Positions 24,491 to 34,533 of a stretch of 64,000 nucleotides of DNA are shown in pieces. A program made the position numbers and the translations under genes. The stretch lies in NCBI GenBank assembly GCA_018287875.1, contig JAGVVL010000013.1, forward strand, positions 2,976,001 through 3,040,000, written 5' to 3'. Origin of the DNA: Nigrospora sphaerica. Its lineage: Eukaryota > Ascomycota > Sordariomycetes > Amphisphaeriales > Apiosporaceae. The first letter of the stretch is position 1. Each line of letters starts with the position of its first letter. The notes below the pieces were generated by a model, which was not told the DNA's origin, did no database searches, and saw only the letters and a list, made by a program, of their open reading frames with translations.

Positions 24491-25561
24491 ATGGCCGCCA
24501 CAACCCCCAAGATCAAGCTGTACACGAACCACAATTGCCCCTGTAGGCCCGCCCCAAAATCCCCTGCGGCCTGAGCAGGCGAGCCTAATGATGTTGACCG
24601 TGGTAGCACAGGGGCGTACCGTGTGCACATCGCCCTGGCCGAGCTCCAGGTGCCGTTTGAAGAGGAAATCATCGACCTCTCGGTGCCCCGGACACCCGAG
24701 TACCTGCGCATCAACCCACGCGGCCTGGTGCCGACCATGGAGTACGACGGCGAGGTTCTCACCGAATCGGCCATCGTGACCGGCTTTCTCGCCGACACCG
24801 TAAGAAACATCCGGTGGTTTTTATTACCTTCAGCCCCAATCCCTCTCGCTGTACTCCTGCCACGCTTTGTTCCTGAAGTTTGGGCTGAGCGTTCTCCTAA
24901 ACTGTTCCACGGAGACCTAAGGTCAGGAAATTGCTGACTCTGGATAATGGTAGTTCCCCTCAGCGCTGCTGCCGGCCTCGTCGACGCCGGGGGGGCCTCT
25001 GACGCGCGCCAAGATCGCCTTCTTCGTGGACACCTACTTCTCCAAGGCCCATGGCCTGCTGATGAGCATCATGAGCGCCAGGTCGGACGGCGAGGCCAAG
25101 GTCTTGGCCGATGAGTTTGTCAACGTCCTGGCCACGGAGCTCGACCCGCTGCTGGCCGACGCGAAACCCTTCTTTGGCGGGAGCCCGAAGCTCACGCTTG
25201 CCGAAGTACGTTTTCGCCCTGTTCTCCCCTCCCAACCTCCCCTTCCTACCCTCGTGCCATCCCCATCGCAGCGAGCTGCGTATGTATCTCATGTGTGCTA
25301 CCTCCCCTGAACGGTTCTCGGGCGGCGCGTCTAACCGGGTTGTAGGTGCTGACGGGATCCTTTATTCTACGGCTCTACGCCTCCGCTAACTGCGGCCTCC
25401 TGCCTTCTAGATTCCAGGGCGACCTGGTTTTCAAAGCGTACCATTTCGACAAATGGGCCAAGGAAGTCATCAAGCACCCCAGCGTGACATGCATCTGGGA
25501 CGAGGAGGCGGTGGTAGCGCGGATGAGGGAGAGACTGGCCAGCATAAGGTCGTCGACATGA
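24491..25561 (+). CDS. Glutathione S-transferase, omega-like
   Basis: Four exons, 24491-24542, 24612-24799, 24954-25205 and 25346-25561, 235 residues. The N-terminal thioredoxin-like domain starts KIKLYTNHNCPWAYRVHIAL. The CPWAYR motif, formed across the first intron, holds the cysteine typical of omega-type and dehydroascorbate-reductase-like enzymes. NPRGLVPTMEYDGEVLTESA is the glutathione-binding cis-Pro and (E)S signature. An all-helical C-terminal domain follows (AKIAFFVDTYFSKAHGLL, FDKWAKEVIKHP). It likely conjugates or reduces with glutathione in the cytosol. The stop lies 39 bp from the stop of the convergent dehydrogenase gene, so their transcripts probably overlap. Confidence 0.9.
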
Positions 25562-25600
25562 GTAGATTCATCAAGTACCTCTGCATACCTAGCGAACTGG

Positions 25601-26689
25601 TCATTGCCCCTCCCAATGGTACTTCTTCCGTGCCTGTTTTTCGACGTAGGACGGTAAGAGAGTGTAGACGAGCGGGGCCAGGAAGTAGGGCCAGCGCGGC
25701 AGGAACGTGTTGCCCGTGACCTGGCGGTCGACTGCATCTATGCAGCGCGCGGCGACGTACTCGATCTTCAGGCCCGTCTTGTTGGGATCGTCCTCGCGCA
25801 CGGGGCCCGCGTCCACGGCCGAGGCCCGGAAGTTGCCCTCGATGGTGCTCGGCAGCAGGAAGCTGAAGGCGATGCGCGGGTGCTCGATGGCGAGGGACTG
25901 GTAAAGCAGCAGCGACGAGGCCTTGGTCGCCGCGTAGAGGGCGCGGGTCGGGGCACCGACCACGGCAGCCAGCGAGGACACGAGCAGGATGGCGGGCGCC
26001 GCCGAGGTGCGCTGCAGCATGGGGATCTGTGGCCCGGAAGGGGCAGGCGTTAGCAAGGGGCGGGGGCGAGGCAGGCCACGGAGCCACAGCAGCGGGCAGG
26101 AAGCCTAGACAAGAGGGGGGAGAGGGGGGATTACGAGGGCGAGGGCGGTGACCAGCGGCCCGACAAAGTTGCCTTGGGTGGCACGGGCGGCGATGTCGGC
26201 GGCGGCACTGATGCCGGCCGAGTTAACGTCAGCATCGGGGTCGGCGTCGGCGGCGCGAGCGAGGGCGAGGACGGGCTGCAGGGCGGAGACGCCGGCGCAG
26301 AGGTGGAGGGTGTCGAGACCGCCCCAGGCGGCGAGCAGGGCGGCGCGCAGGCGCACCATGTCGTCGGGGTTGGCGGCGTCGGCGGCGACCCAGAGGCAGC
26401 GGTCCGGGCCGCCGCACTCGAGGGCGAGCGCCTCGAGCAGCTCGGCCCGGCGGGCCACGACGCACACGCGGGCGCCGCGCGCCGCGTACCGGCGGGCCAG
26501 CGCCCGCCCCACGCCGCTCGAGGCCCCCAGGATGCACACGCGCTCCTCCGTCGCCGGAACCGCCGCCCGCCGCTTCGGCCCGCCCCACGCCCGCCGCGCC
26601 AGGTAGAGCGCCGGGAGGGCCGCCGCCGCCACGAGCGTGCCCACCACCAGCGGTGGCGGCAGGGAGCGCGGACCAGCCAAGACGTCCAT
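25601..26689 (-). CDS. Membrane-anchored short-chain dehydrogenase/reductase
   Basis: Two exons, 26689-26135 and 26026-25601 (108-bp intron with TTGCTAACG branch site), 326 residues. One N-terminal hydrophobic segment (PPPLVVGTLVAAAALPALYL, about residues 10-30) is followed by a classical SDR fold. The cofactor glycine motif is GASSGVG, with VVARR after beta-strand 2, which favours NADP(H). The equivalent of NNAG reads HLCAG. The catalytic Ser lies in LLVSSLAAVVG and the YxxxK pair in LYAATKAS. The C-terminus is hydrophobic (RWPYFLAPLVYTLLPSYV). It resembles the 11-beta-hydroxysteroid dehydrogenase/DHRS7 type; the substrate is unknown. It is convergent with the glutathione transferase gene. 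Confidence 0.88.
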
Positions 26690-28040
26690 ATTGCAATCAC
26701 TCGAGCAGGTACTTGGCCGCGGCGGGCAAGAGACTGCTGCGGTTGTCTTAGACGCTGGATCGTCACGGGCCGGGTCCGACGGGGACACAGAGACGCGATC
26801 GCACGAGATGATGGTGCTGTTCTTTTCCGGTCAGGGAAGCAGGCGACGATCTCTTATGAGAATAAAAAGCTCCCGAGGTCAGAGCCCGTATCCGGGACTT
26901 CTCGCGATAAGCCCGACGTAGGTACTGATTATGGCGGACGACTGTACTATTGGCGTGTTTGTTAAGAAGTGCGGGCTACTGCAGAGCCCACTCAGCAGGT
27001 GCTGACGCGCCGACGCCTTCCTTGCCGCTAGCCGTGAGGGAGAACTGGAAGCCACGCATGCGCGCTTCATACGAGGGGAAGGTGTGGCGCAATCCGGGTA
27101 GGCGACGCACGCAGTGGCTGAACTCGGCGTCGGCCCAGATTCTGCCGGCCTTGGTCTTTACGGTACAAAGCATTAATACAAACGGAACGATTACCAGACG
27201 GTCGACGGCTGCTCCTCGGGCCCACGAACCATGTGCGTGTTGCTGTTCTGCGTCCTATGCTGCGTGGCGTTGGGCGGAAAGGGCCCCTAGACGACGGTTC
27301 ATGACAGCTTCGGCGGTACCTGGTTGACGAGGCGCTTGGTTGACCGCCACAGTGGGCTGACGGCCGCTGGAGTTGCTTCATCTGGTGCGCCCCCTGAGGA
27401 AAGATGTCGCAATCGCTTCCCCTTCTCATCCCAAGGTTCAAGCCCTGGTCCAGGGCGTCTCGCGCCTAGACTGGCGCTTTTCAAGGGCCGAACCAATGTC
27501 GGCCTCGCCTCGCCTCACCTAGCCGCCGCGCGCGCCGCGCTCGCGACCAAACTGTGTGTTCGAGGGGCGAACATGTTTAGGCAGGCTCAGTGCCCTTTCT
27601 TAAATAATGCAGGCCAGCGGATTTATGACCTATGGAACGGCCAAAGCTGGGTAAGGGGTATCTGAATACCCAGGAAGGGACGGGCGCCTCTTTGGTAAAT
27701 TCGTACAATTCTGAGTGCGGCAGTATGAATTATGAAGCTGGAAATGAGGAAGCTAGCAGTCTCACTGGACGTGGTCGATATGCTAAAGTCTCACTCAGTC
27801 ACCCAGTCACTTACTTACTCATCCTTACTCGGACAAGATTGCTCATCGTTTGAACGTTGGCTCGGATACAACCGGGCACTCAAGTCGTAATACCCCGATC
27901 ATTCCTCATGGAGCTCTGTCCTTGAGGCCGAAAACACTGGACAAGTTACAACTGGAACATCGCCTCAGCGTACTGGTTCGCTCCAAGATGGGTATAAGTA
28001 TATTACCCACAAAGACAACCACCTAATCAGTTATGGCTCG
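26690..28040. other. Intergenic region, no gene found
   Basis: Contains the promoter of the dehydrogenase and the 3' flank of the ligase-like gene. A B-box-like GGTTCAAGCCC near 27435 has no matching cloverleaf. Confidence 0.6.
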
Positions 28041-30033
28041 CTAGAGCCTGGCGCCCGCTTCTTTGCGAACCTCCTGGACGGCCCGGTCCCTCAGCTCGCG
28101 CCGGAGAAACTTCCCAACGGCGTTCTTCGGTATCTCGTCGACGAACACGACGCCTCCCCGCAACTGCTTGTGGGGCGCCAGCTTGCTCGCGACGTACTCT
28201 TGCACGCTCTCGGCGGAGAGGGCGTCCTTCTTGACGGGGACCACGTAGGCGCGCGGGAGATCGCCGGCCGAAGGGTCGGGGAGCCCGATGACGGCGGCCT
28301 CCTTAATCAGGGGATGCTCGAACAGGAGCCCCTCGACCTCGGCGGGGGCCACTTGAAGGCCCTTGTACTTCAGGAGCTCCTACGGGTCAGGGTTAGCCTC
28401 AGTCCAAAACAAATTGCGCCACAGGCCTTGCGATTGCGGGCGGCGGACAGGCGAAACGTACCTTTTTCCGGTCTACGACGTAGAATTTGTCGTTCCTCAT
28501 GACGCCAATGTCTCCCGTGCAGAACCAGCCATCGTGGAAGGCGGCCGCGGTCGCCTCGGGGTTGTCGAAGTAGCCCTTGGTGACGACGGGGCCGCGGAGC
28601 AGCAGCTCGCCTTCCCGGCCGGGCTCGACGTCGCGGTACTGCTCGTCGACCAGGCGCAGCTCGATGCGCGGCAGCAGCTCGCCGATGGACCCCGTGTCGT
28701 CGGGCACGTCCACGAGCGGGCCCGTCACGGCGCCCGTCGTCTCGCTCAACCCCCAGGTTTGGCCGATCATGACCTGCGCGCCCTGGCCCAACCTGCGGTT
28801 GGCCGACTGCTGTAGCTTGCCGTCCATGGGGGCGGAGCCGGTCGAGGGGGCCACGACCGAGTCAAACTGGTCCGTGACGTCGGGAGACTTGCTGATGCGC
28901 AGATAGATGGAGGGGACGGTGTAAAAGGCCGTGATCTGGAACTGTTTCACGTAACGGAGCAAGTCCTCCCAGCTGTACTTGCGCATCCACTGCGACGACG
29001 GCAGTTAGCATGGATCGGTCTCGCGTGCCTGGGCATCGACGGCGTGGGCCGGCCGAACGCTTACATATACGGTCCCGCCATTGTAATGAGCGAAGATGCT
29101 GTAGCTAAACAGCCCGGCAATGTGGCTGGTGGGGAGGTGGGCGAGCGCCCGGTACTGGACCTCGGGGATTTGGACGCCCTGGTCCTTCTGCGCCTGGATG
29201 AACTTCCTGTTGTACGCCGGGAGGATGAAGGTCTCGGCGACGAAATTTAGATGGGACATCTTGACTCCCTTGGGCAAACCCGTGGTCCCGCTGGACCAGA
29301 GGATCGTGATCAGGCTGTTCTCGAGCGCCGCCGGATCGGTGATTCTCTCCCAGGGCAGGCGCTGCGTCGAAAAGACCTCGACGCCCCCTTCAAGACTCCG
29401 CAGGCTCTTCTGGCTCGCCCCAAGCACGAGGATGTTCCGCCGGGGAAGCTGGCACTCGGCAGCTGCTTGCGAGACGACGTCGACGTGCTCGCTCCCGCAT
29501 ATCACCCACTTGGAGCGGGCGAGACTGATTTGCCTGGCCAGCTCGGACACTGCACAGTCGCGCTCCGGGGGTCAGCTTGCACCCAAGGACGGGCGGGTCG
29601 GGTCGACTTGCCTGTAGAGGAAGGGCTCGCGGCCGAGAAGACGCCGCCGGCCCCGATGACGCCGAAGAAGGCAGCGGGCACGAGCAGGGACCCATACGTG
29701 ATGACGGTGACGACATCCCGGTTGGGTCCCTGAGCGCCCACGCCGTACGATGACCGCAGGCCGTGCGACACGCGCTCAACGAGGTCCCGCAGCTCGGCCT
29801 TGGTGATCTTATTGTCCGGGTTGGCCGCCTCGGCGTGCAGGACCGTCTCGTCGGTGGCGAGACTCAGCTCGGAATCTGGGAGGGAGGGAGGCCGCTCGTT
29901 TCAGCCCGCAGCGCCCCGACGGGAGGATAACGGGACGGGGACCGAACTCACCGAGGAGCAGCGTCAAGAGGTCGAGCTGGGGAACCTCGACATTAGCGAG
30001 GTCGGGGTCACGGTGCGTGTAAATTCGCGACAT
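28041..30033 (-). CDS. 4-coumarate-CoA ligase-like acyl-CoA synthetase, peroxisomal
   Basis: Five exons: 30033-29952, 29875-29612, 29549-29065, 28989-28462 and 28379-28041, 565 residues. AMP-binding motifs in order: ILWSSGTTGLPKGV (P-loop), GQTWGLSETTG, GELLLRG, WFCTGDIG, and the C-terminal catalytic Lys in KNAVGKFLRREL. It activates a carboxylic acid, aromatic or fatty, to its CoA thioester through an acyl-adenylate; the substrate is not readable. The protein ends GARL, so the last three residues ARL fit the PTS1 peroxisome signal. Intron 2 (29550-29611) begins GCAAGT after ACAG, a GC-AG intron; a GT donor cannot restore the frame to SELARQISLARSKWVI. Intron 1 is 76 bp, intron 3 75 bp and intron 4 82 bp. 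Confidence 0.9.
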
Positions 30034-32609
30034 GGTGAATTCCAGGCGAGGGGCGGGAATGCTTCGTGGAAGACACTAACCGGCGGCTCCAAGCCACGAG
30101 AGGGGGGGTCGGACTATAAGAAGCTCGGAAATACATAACCCGGCGGGCAATTGAGGGGCTACTGGTATCATAGAGAGCCTCCGGAGGCAAAAGAAACCTC
30201 CACTTCCACTCCATCCGAGGCTGTGAAGCTCGGCGGTATCCCCGGGCCCGCTAACTTGGAGTCTGGGGCATCCGCGGGGGGGGATGTTTGGGGAATCCCT
30301 GTCGACGATGCGCCCCATTGGCTGACATCCTCCACACCGACTATACTCCTTGCGGCACGCCCGCGGCTCCCCGCTTTTAAAGGTGAAGCCACGCCGACAC
30401 ATGCCCCTCTTATGCTTCACCATTCTTATCTGCCCAAGGCCTTGGCCGCATACAGCGCGCCGCCTCTCGATGCACCATCGCAGGGTCGTGGGGCAAAGTT
30501 GTGGCTAAGAAAGCGGCCGACACAGGGGTTGTCCCCCGTGCCAATCGAAGAGTTCCAGAAGGCGTCGGCGTCATCCTTATAGGGAAGATCCGTGGAGCAA
30601 CCTCACGATCTATCAAAGATGCGGGCGTGCCTTGCATGGCTTTGAACGCGAGGTAGGCTGGGAAACGCGACTCGTGTCATGATAAATGGCTTACCCAATG
30701 GCAAGGGTGGAAACCGTGAGGTCAACTGTCGCTATTGAGGTTGCTCATCCGGGACTGCCTAAAGGCGTTGTTGTATAACCACGTGGACGTTTGGTTTGCC
30801 CCATCAGACAACAGGGCATAAGCTGGCCCTTTCTGGCTATGCTTTTCTTCCTGAGTCCCTCCATCTAGCGGTCATAGAGGGCCTTGTTAAGCGCGTGTTG
30901 AAGGCTTCTGGGTGCAGACACTCGCCGTCGAGAGCACCAGCCATGATGGTGGTCTCTTGCCGGACCCCGATGATGATGCATCCAATTCTTCTTCTTGATT
31001 GCTTGAGATCAATTGTAGAGGACAGGCCTAGTGCCGCCCTTGCATTTCATGCTTTTAAAAATAGAGGTTCTAGGAGGCCTCTCTAACATGACCTCGCAAG
31101 GGACAGTTCCTTGCTTCTATCTAGGGTAAAGGCGAGATAGGTGACGAAAATAGGTGTGCCTCTAGGCCTGCCGCCCAGCCTTGTTCTGGTTCATGTTTCC
31201 TATGTGGTTGATCAGACGACTGGTTGATGGTCAACAAGCTTGTTATCAGCCCCTGCAGTACCAAGGAAAGGAAACGGGCGTTAATAAGGAGACCAGTGTA
31301 TTGTGAGTTCCGCACTCATTGACTATAACCTTTTGCTCATCATCCATACTTTAATGTTCCATTCTCCACGAAATCGATCAGGTGTAGCGTAAGCCATCAT
31401 CCTGGATCAAAGTTAAGACTACAGGGACTACCTGGCCTTTGCTGCCGGCTCAAGCTTAATCCAACGTTCTCAGGCGGTGCACGGCATTGCGATCCCTTCT
31501 TTGCTCGTTGCCAGATCGGCGGACGCGAGTCTGTGCCGACCAGCTATGATGGGGCCAGTCGTCCTCATCGTTTTTCTTTTTTTCCACCATTGGCTTCTTA
31601 CGTCTCAGGCTGCCTGATATCTACGTCGTCGGTGCTGATCCGGGCGAGTGTTTCCCGCTTCTATGCGGCCTTCACTAGGTACCGGAACCAAGCATGCATC
31701 GTGCCCCTTGTCGGTGCTTGCGACTTTGTCCACCTAGCGCTTGACGAGCTTCAGTGGCTTCTAGACGGGCCGGCTCGTTCCGTCAACGCCATGGGGCTGA
31801 CAAGGAACGCTGGAGCTTCCTCTGACTGTCACGGACGCTAACGAAGGCGAGTCTCTGTGTCCGAAGGCGCGACACCTGAAAAATAGCGGAGTGGAGATCA
31901 GCGCTGGATGGATCCCGAATGGGGCCACCAAAAAGCCCAAAGAGATACAGAGTCGTGACGTACTTTGACGGGACGTTCCGTCTTACCTACATACATGAGC
32001 CGCAAGTGTGTATAGAGTGGCGTCCCCCCTGAACGACTGTGGCTGGCAAATGGTTGGTAGTCTTCGTTCCTTGTATCGGTCTTGGGAAGCACCGTAACAA
32101 GCGCGAGACGCGCCTTTTTGTTTTATCCCCATCCGATACGACTGGGCTGTCACGCCCTGGTAATAAACGGGCATTCTCCCTGCTACGGAGAAGTCACTCG
32201 CAGCCCCGACAGTGGGGCAATGTTGAGTACGAGCTTTCCACTGATGGATTCTAGTCTACCCGAATCCTTCGGCATCGAGTGCCGTGATCAACCCTTGACT
32301 ACCCCTGGCGCCCATCCTTTTCAGTGGAGAGTACTCTACGGATGCAGCTCAGTCTTTCCAATGCCTTCCACTAATCTATTTGAAACTCTCACAGTCCGCA
32401 ATCGCGTACCCTAGCCGTTCAAACCAGGAAACCTACCGTGGCCTGGCCTGGCCTGACCTAGCTTGGCCGAGCTCGAACTTAACAAGACGCGCAGTTTAGG
32501 ATATCACGTTCACGAGTAAGCGTAGGGGCATGAAGCGAGGAAATTTACAGGGATACCGTCCGTTTTCGGCTATCTGCTGTTCTGTCACGCCCTCCAACGG
32601 CTGAGGGGT
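30034..32609. other. Intergenic region, 2.6 kb, no gene found
   Basis: The sequence is less GC-rich than its surroundings, particularly between about 31000 and 32500. Only short frames without family features occur. I saw no transposon termini or duplicated ends. Confidence 0.55.
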
Positions 32610-33911
32610 CTAAGGAATTCGAAGCACGACGCTGTCGGGGTCGACGCCGCTTCCCTGCTCGGCTACGCCGCCCTGGGCAAGGGCGATTTCGCCTCTCTCA
32701 TCGTCGGCGGCGAAGTAGGCGGCCGTGAAGAAGGGCGCGCTGAGGCCGCAGCCGCTGGCGTAGAGGGCCATGGTGCACCAGCCCATGGCCTCGTCGTCGG
32801 CCTCCTGGTAGCGGGCGTAGGCGCGCATGGGCACCTTGACGGTGACCTTCTGGCTGGGGTCAACGCCGGCGAAGCTGTACTCGATGAAGCGGTCGGCGGG
32901 GATGGTGTCGCACTTGCCGGGCCACGAGAGGTACGGGACCTGGCGCCGGGGCGTCGGGTTCTCGCGGAGGCCCGTCAGCTGCAGGAAGGCCTCCTTGTCG
33001 ACGGGCAGGACGCTGTCGGCGACGGCGCCCGAGTCGATGAGGCACATGTCCTTGACCGTGGTGCCCGACCGGTCGATCTCGACCTCGGTGCCGTTGACCG
33101 TGATGTTGGCCGCGTGCGTGTAGTACTCGAACTGGGTGTACGTGCCGTTGAGGAGCGGGATCTTGACGAGCGGTCCCTCGTACTTGGACGTGTCGATGCC
33201 GCCGAGCAGACCAGAGCCCGTGTACGTGTCCGTCACGCCGGCGGGGGCCTTTTCGAACCACAGTGACTGCACGGGCGCCGAGATCTGGCCCTGCTCGAGG
33301 AGGTTCTGCCGGAACGACGGGCCCGTCGTGCCTTGCACCCTGGGGTCCGGGCTGGAGACGTACGGAGCCACGCCCAGGATGGAGAAGTCGTACGCCGGCA
33401 CGGGCGAGCAAGTGCCCTCGTCCTTGATGCGCTGCTGGAGGTAGTCGGCGAGGGCGACCTGGACGTTGGGCACCTTGGTGGTGTACTGCCCGCCGAGGCT
33501 GGTGAAGGAGAAGGTGTCGTTGACGATGCCGTCGGTCAGGTACATCTTGGCCAAGCCGCCGCCGTAGCCGTACAATTTATTCCACGGCTCAATATTGGAT
33601 GAAGTGGGCGACAAGGAGGGGTCATAAGTGCCCGAGTCGGGGACAGTGCGGTTGCAATGTCCCTGGCAGGACAGGTACTGGCAACCCCAGTTCTGAATAG
33701 AGTCGGGCCCGAAGACCCAGAAATCCGAGCTGCCGAGATCGTAGCACACCTCGATCGTCTTGTTGCCGTACGGCAGGACAAGCTCGGTCGAGACCTTCTG
33801 GTTGTTGCCGTAACGCATGTGGAGCGGCATGTGCACCGTGGGGATGGCGTCGGCGGCCACGACGGCGCCGACGGACCCGAGGGCGGCGGCCTTCACCACA
33901 ATAGTCTTCAT
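32610..33911 (-). CDS. Secreted aspartic-protease-like protein with altered first active-site motif
   Basis: Single exon, 433 residues. The signal peptide ends around AVVAADA (about residue 20). The pepsin-like fold shows paired halves. The first catalytic motif reads Asp58-Leu-Gly-Ser in VCYDLGSSDFWVFGPD, where the family has Asp-Thr/Ser-Gly. The second is Asp293-Ser-Gly in LIDSGAVADSVLP, as expected. Several Cys (for example WGCQYLSCQGHC) and N-glycosylation sequons (NKT, NRT, NDT, NGT, NIT) suit a secreted protein. The Thr-to-Leu change removes a conserved hydroxyl next to the catalytic Asp, so activity may be reduced or specificity shifted. It is divergent from the subtilisin gene, with 622 bp between starts. 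Confidence 0.88.
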   Translation of the reverse strand: MKTIVVKAAALGSVGAVVAADAIPTVHMPLHMRYGNNQKVSTELVLPYGNKTIEVCYDLGSSDFWVFGPDSIQNWGCQYLSCQGHCNRTVPDSGTYDPSLSPTSSNIEPWNKLYGYGGGLAKMYLTDGIVNDTFSFTSLGGQYTTKVPNVQVALADYLQQRIKDEGTCSPVPAYDFSILGVAPYVSSPDPRVQGTTGPSFRQNLLEQGQISAPVQSLWFEKAPAGVTDTYTGSGLLGGIDTSKYEGPLVKIPLLNGTYTQFEYYTHAANITVNGTEVEIDRSGTTVKDMCLIDSGAVADSVLPVDKEAFLQLTGLRENPTPRRQVPYLSWPGKCDTIPADRFIEYSFAGVDPSQKVTVKVPMRAYARYQEADDEAMGWCTMALYASGCGLSAPFFTAAYFAADDERGEIALAQGGVAEQGSGVDPDSVVLRIP

Positions 33912-34043
33912 GGCGGCGGATGTAGGGCAGGCGGGTGAGGGCAGATGACGAGGGGAGGAGAAAAGAACAACTACGACGAGAAGACGGCGAGCGTGGCTAC
34001 AGGCCCCTCCACCAACGTCGAGTAGGGGGGTTCTATCGGCGCG

Positions 34044-34048
34044 TTATA
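34044..34048 (-). promoter_or_regulatory. TATA-like element of aspartic-protease-like gene
   Basis: Reads ATATAACG on the minus strand, about 135 bp before the ATG at 33911. Confidence 0.4.
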
Positions 34049-34462
34049 TGTTGTTTACCTGCTTCCCATTGATTGGTCAACGTCGCGGGCAGAACTTGGT
34101 GTCGTTTCCGGATGTAGGTTCTCGGCGTTCTCGTATTTGGTCGGGCATCTGCCCATTTGGAGCGGTTCATCCCATCTCCGTCCCGGTTGCATGCCGAGCG
34201 TGGTTCTTATTCTGGGCTATGTTGTGGGTCCGGGGTGAGGCGACCCCAGCAGATGCTCTATATCCCAGCCGGCTTTGCAGAACACGAACTGGACTGCATC
34301 CATTCATCTCCACAACACCAAGACCGCAAGCGATAATGCGACCTCACGATCCCCACCATGAGCCCGGGCGCTTCATGCCGCCGGGACAAGGCCGCCGAAC
34401 GTGCATGTCCATCGCGGTTCGAGACGTTATGTTCTTTGCGTTGAGCGCGTCGGCTCGCGTGG

Positions 34463-34470
34463 TATAAGAA
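34463..34470 (+). promoter_or_regulatory. TATA-like element of subtilisin gene
   Basis: TATAAGAA 71 bp before the ATG at 34534, a plausible distance for a fungal TATA box. Confidence 0.5.
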
Positions 34471-34533
34471 AGCCCGGGATTCTTCCTTGGTTTCTCGGCT
34501 CCCGTCATCGCCGCCGCCATCGCACACACCGCC

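Larger units (their letters stand above)
33912..34533. promoter_or_regulatory. Shared divergent promoter of two protease-family genes
   Basis: A 622-bp region between the start codons of the aspartic-protease-like gene (-) and the subtilisin gene (+). Each side has its own TATA-like element (34044-34048 and 34463-34470). Joint regulation is an inference from layout. Confidence 0.6.

Noticed and set aside
27330..27460. Possible tRNA near a GGTTCAAGCCC B-box-like word
   Set aside because: T-stem halves do not pair well and no A box or acceptor stem is found at the right distance.
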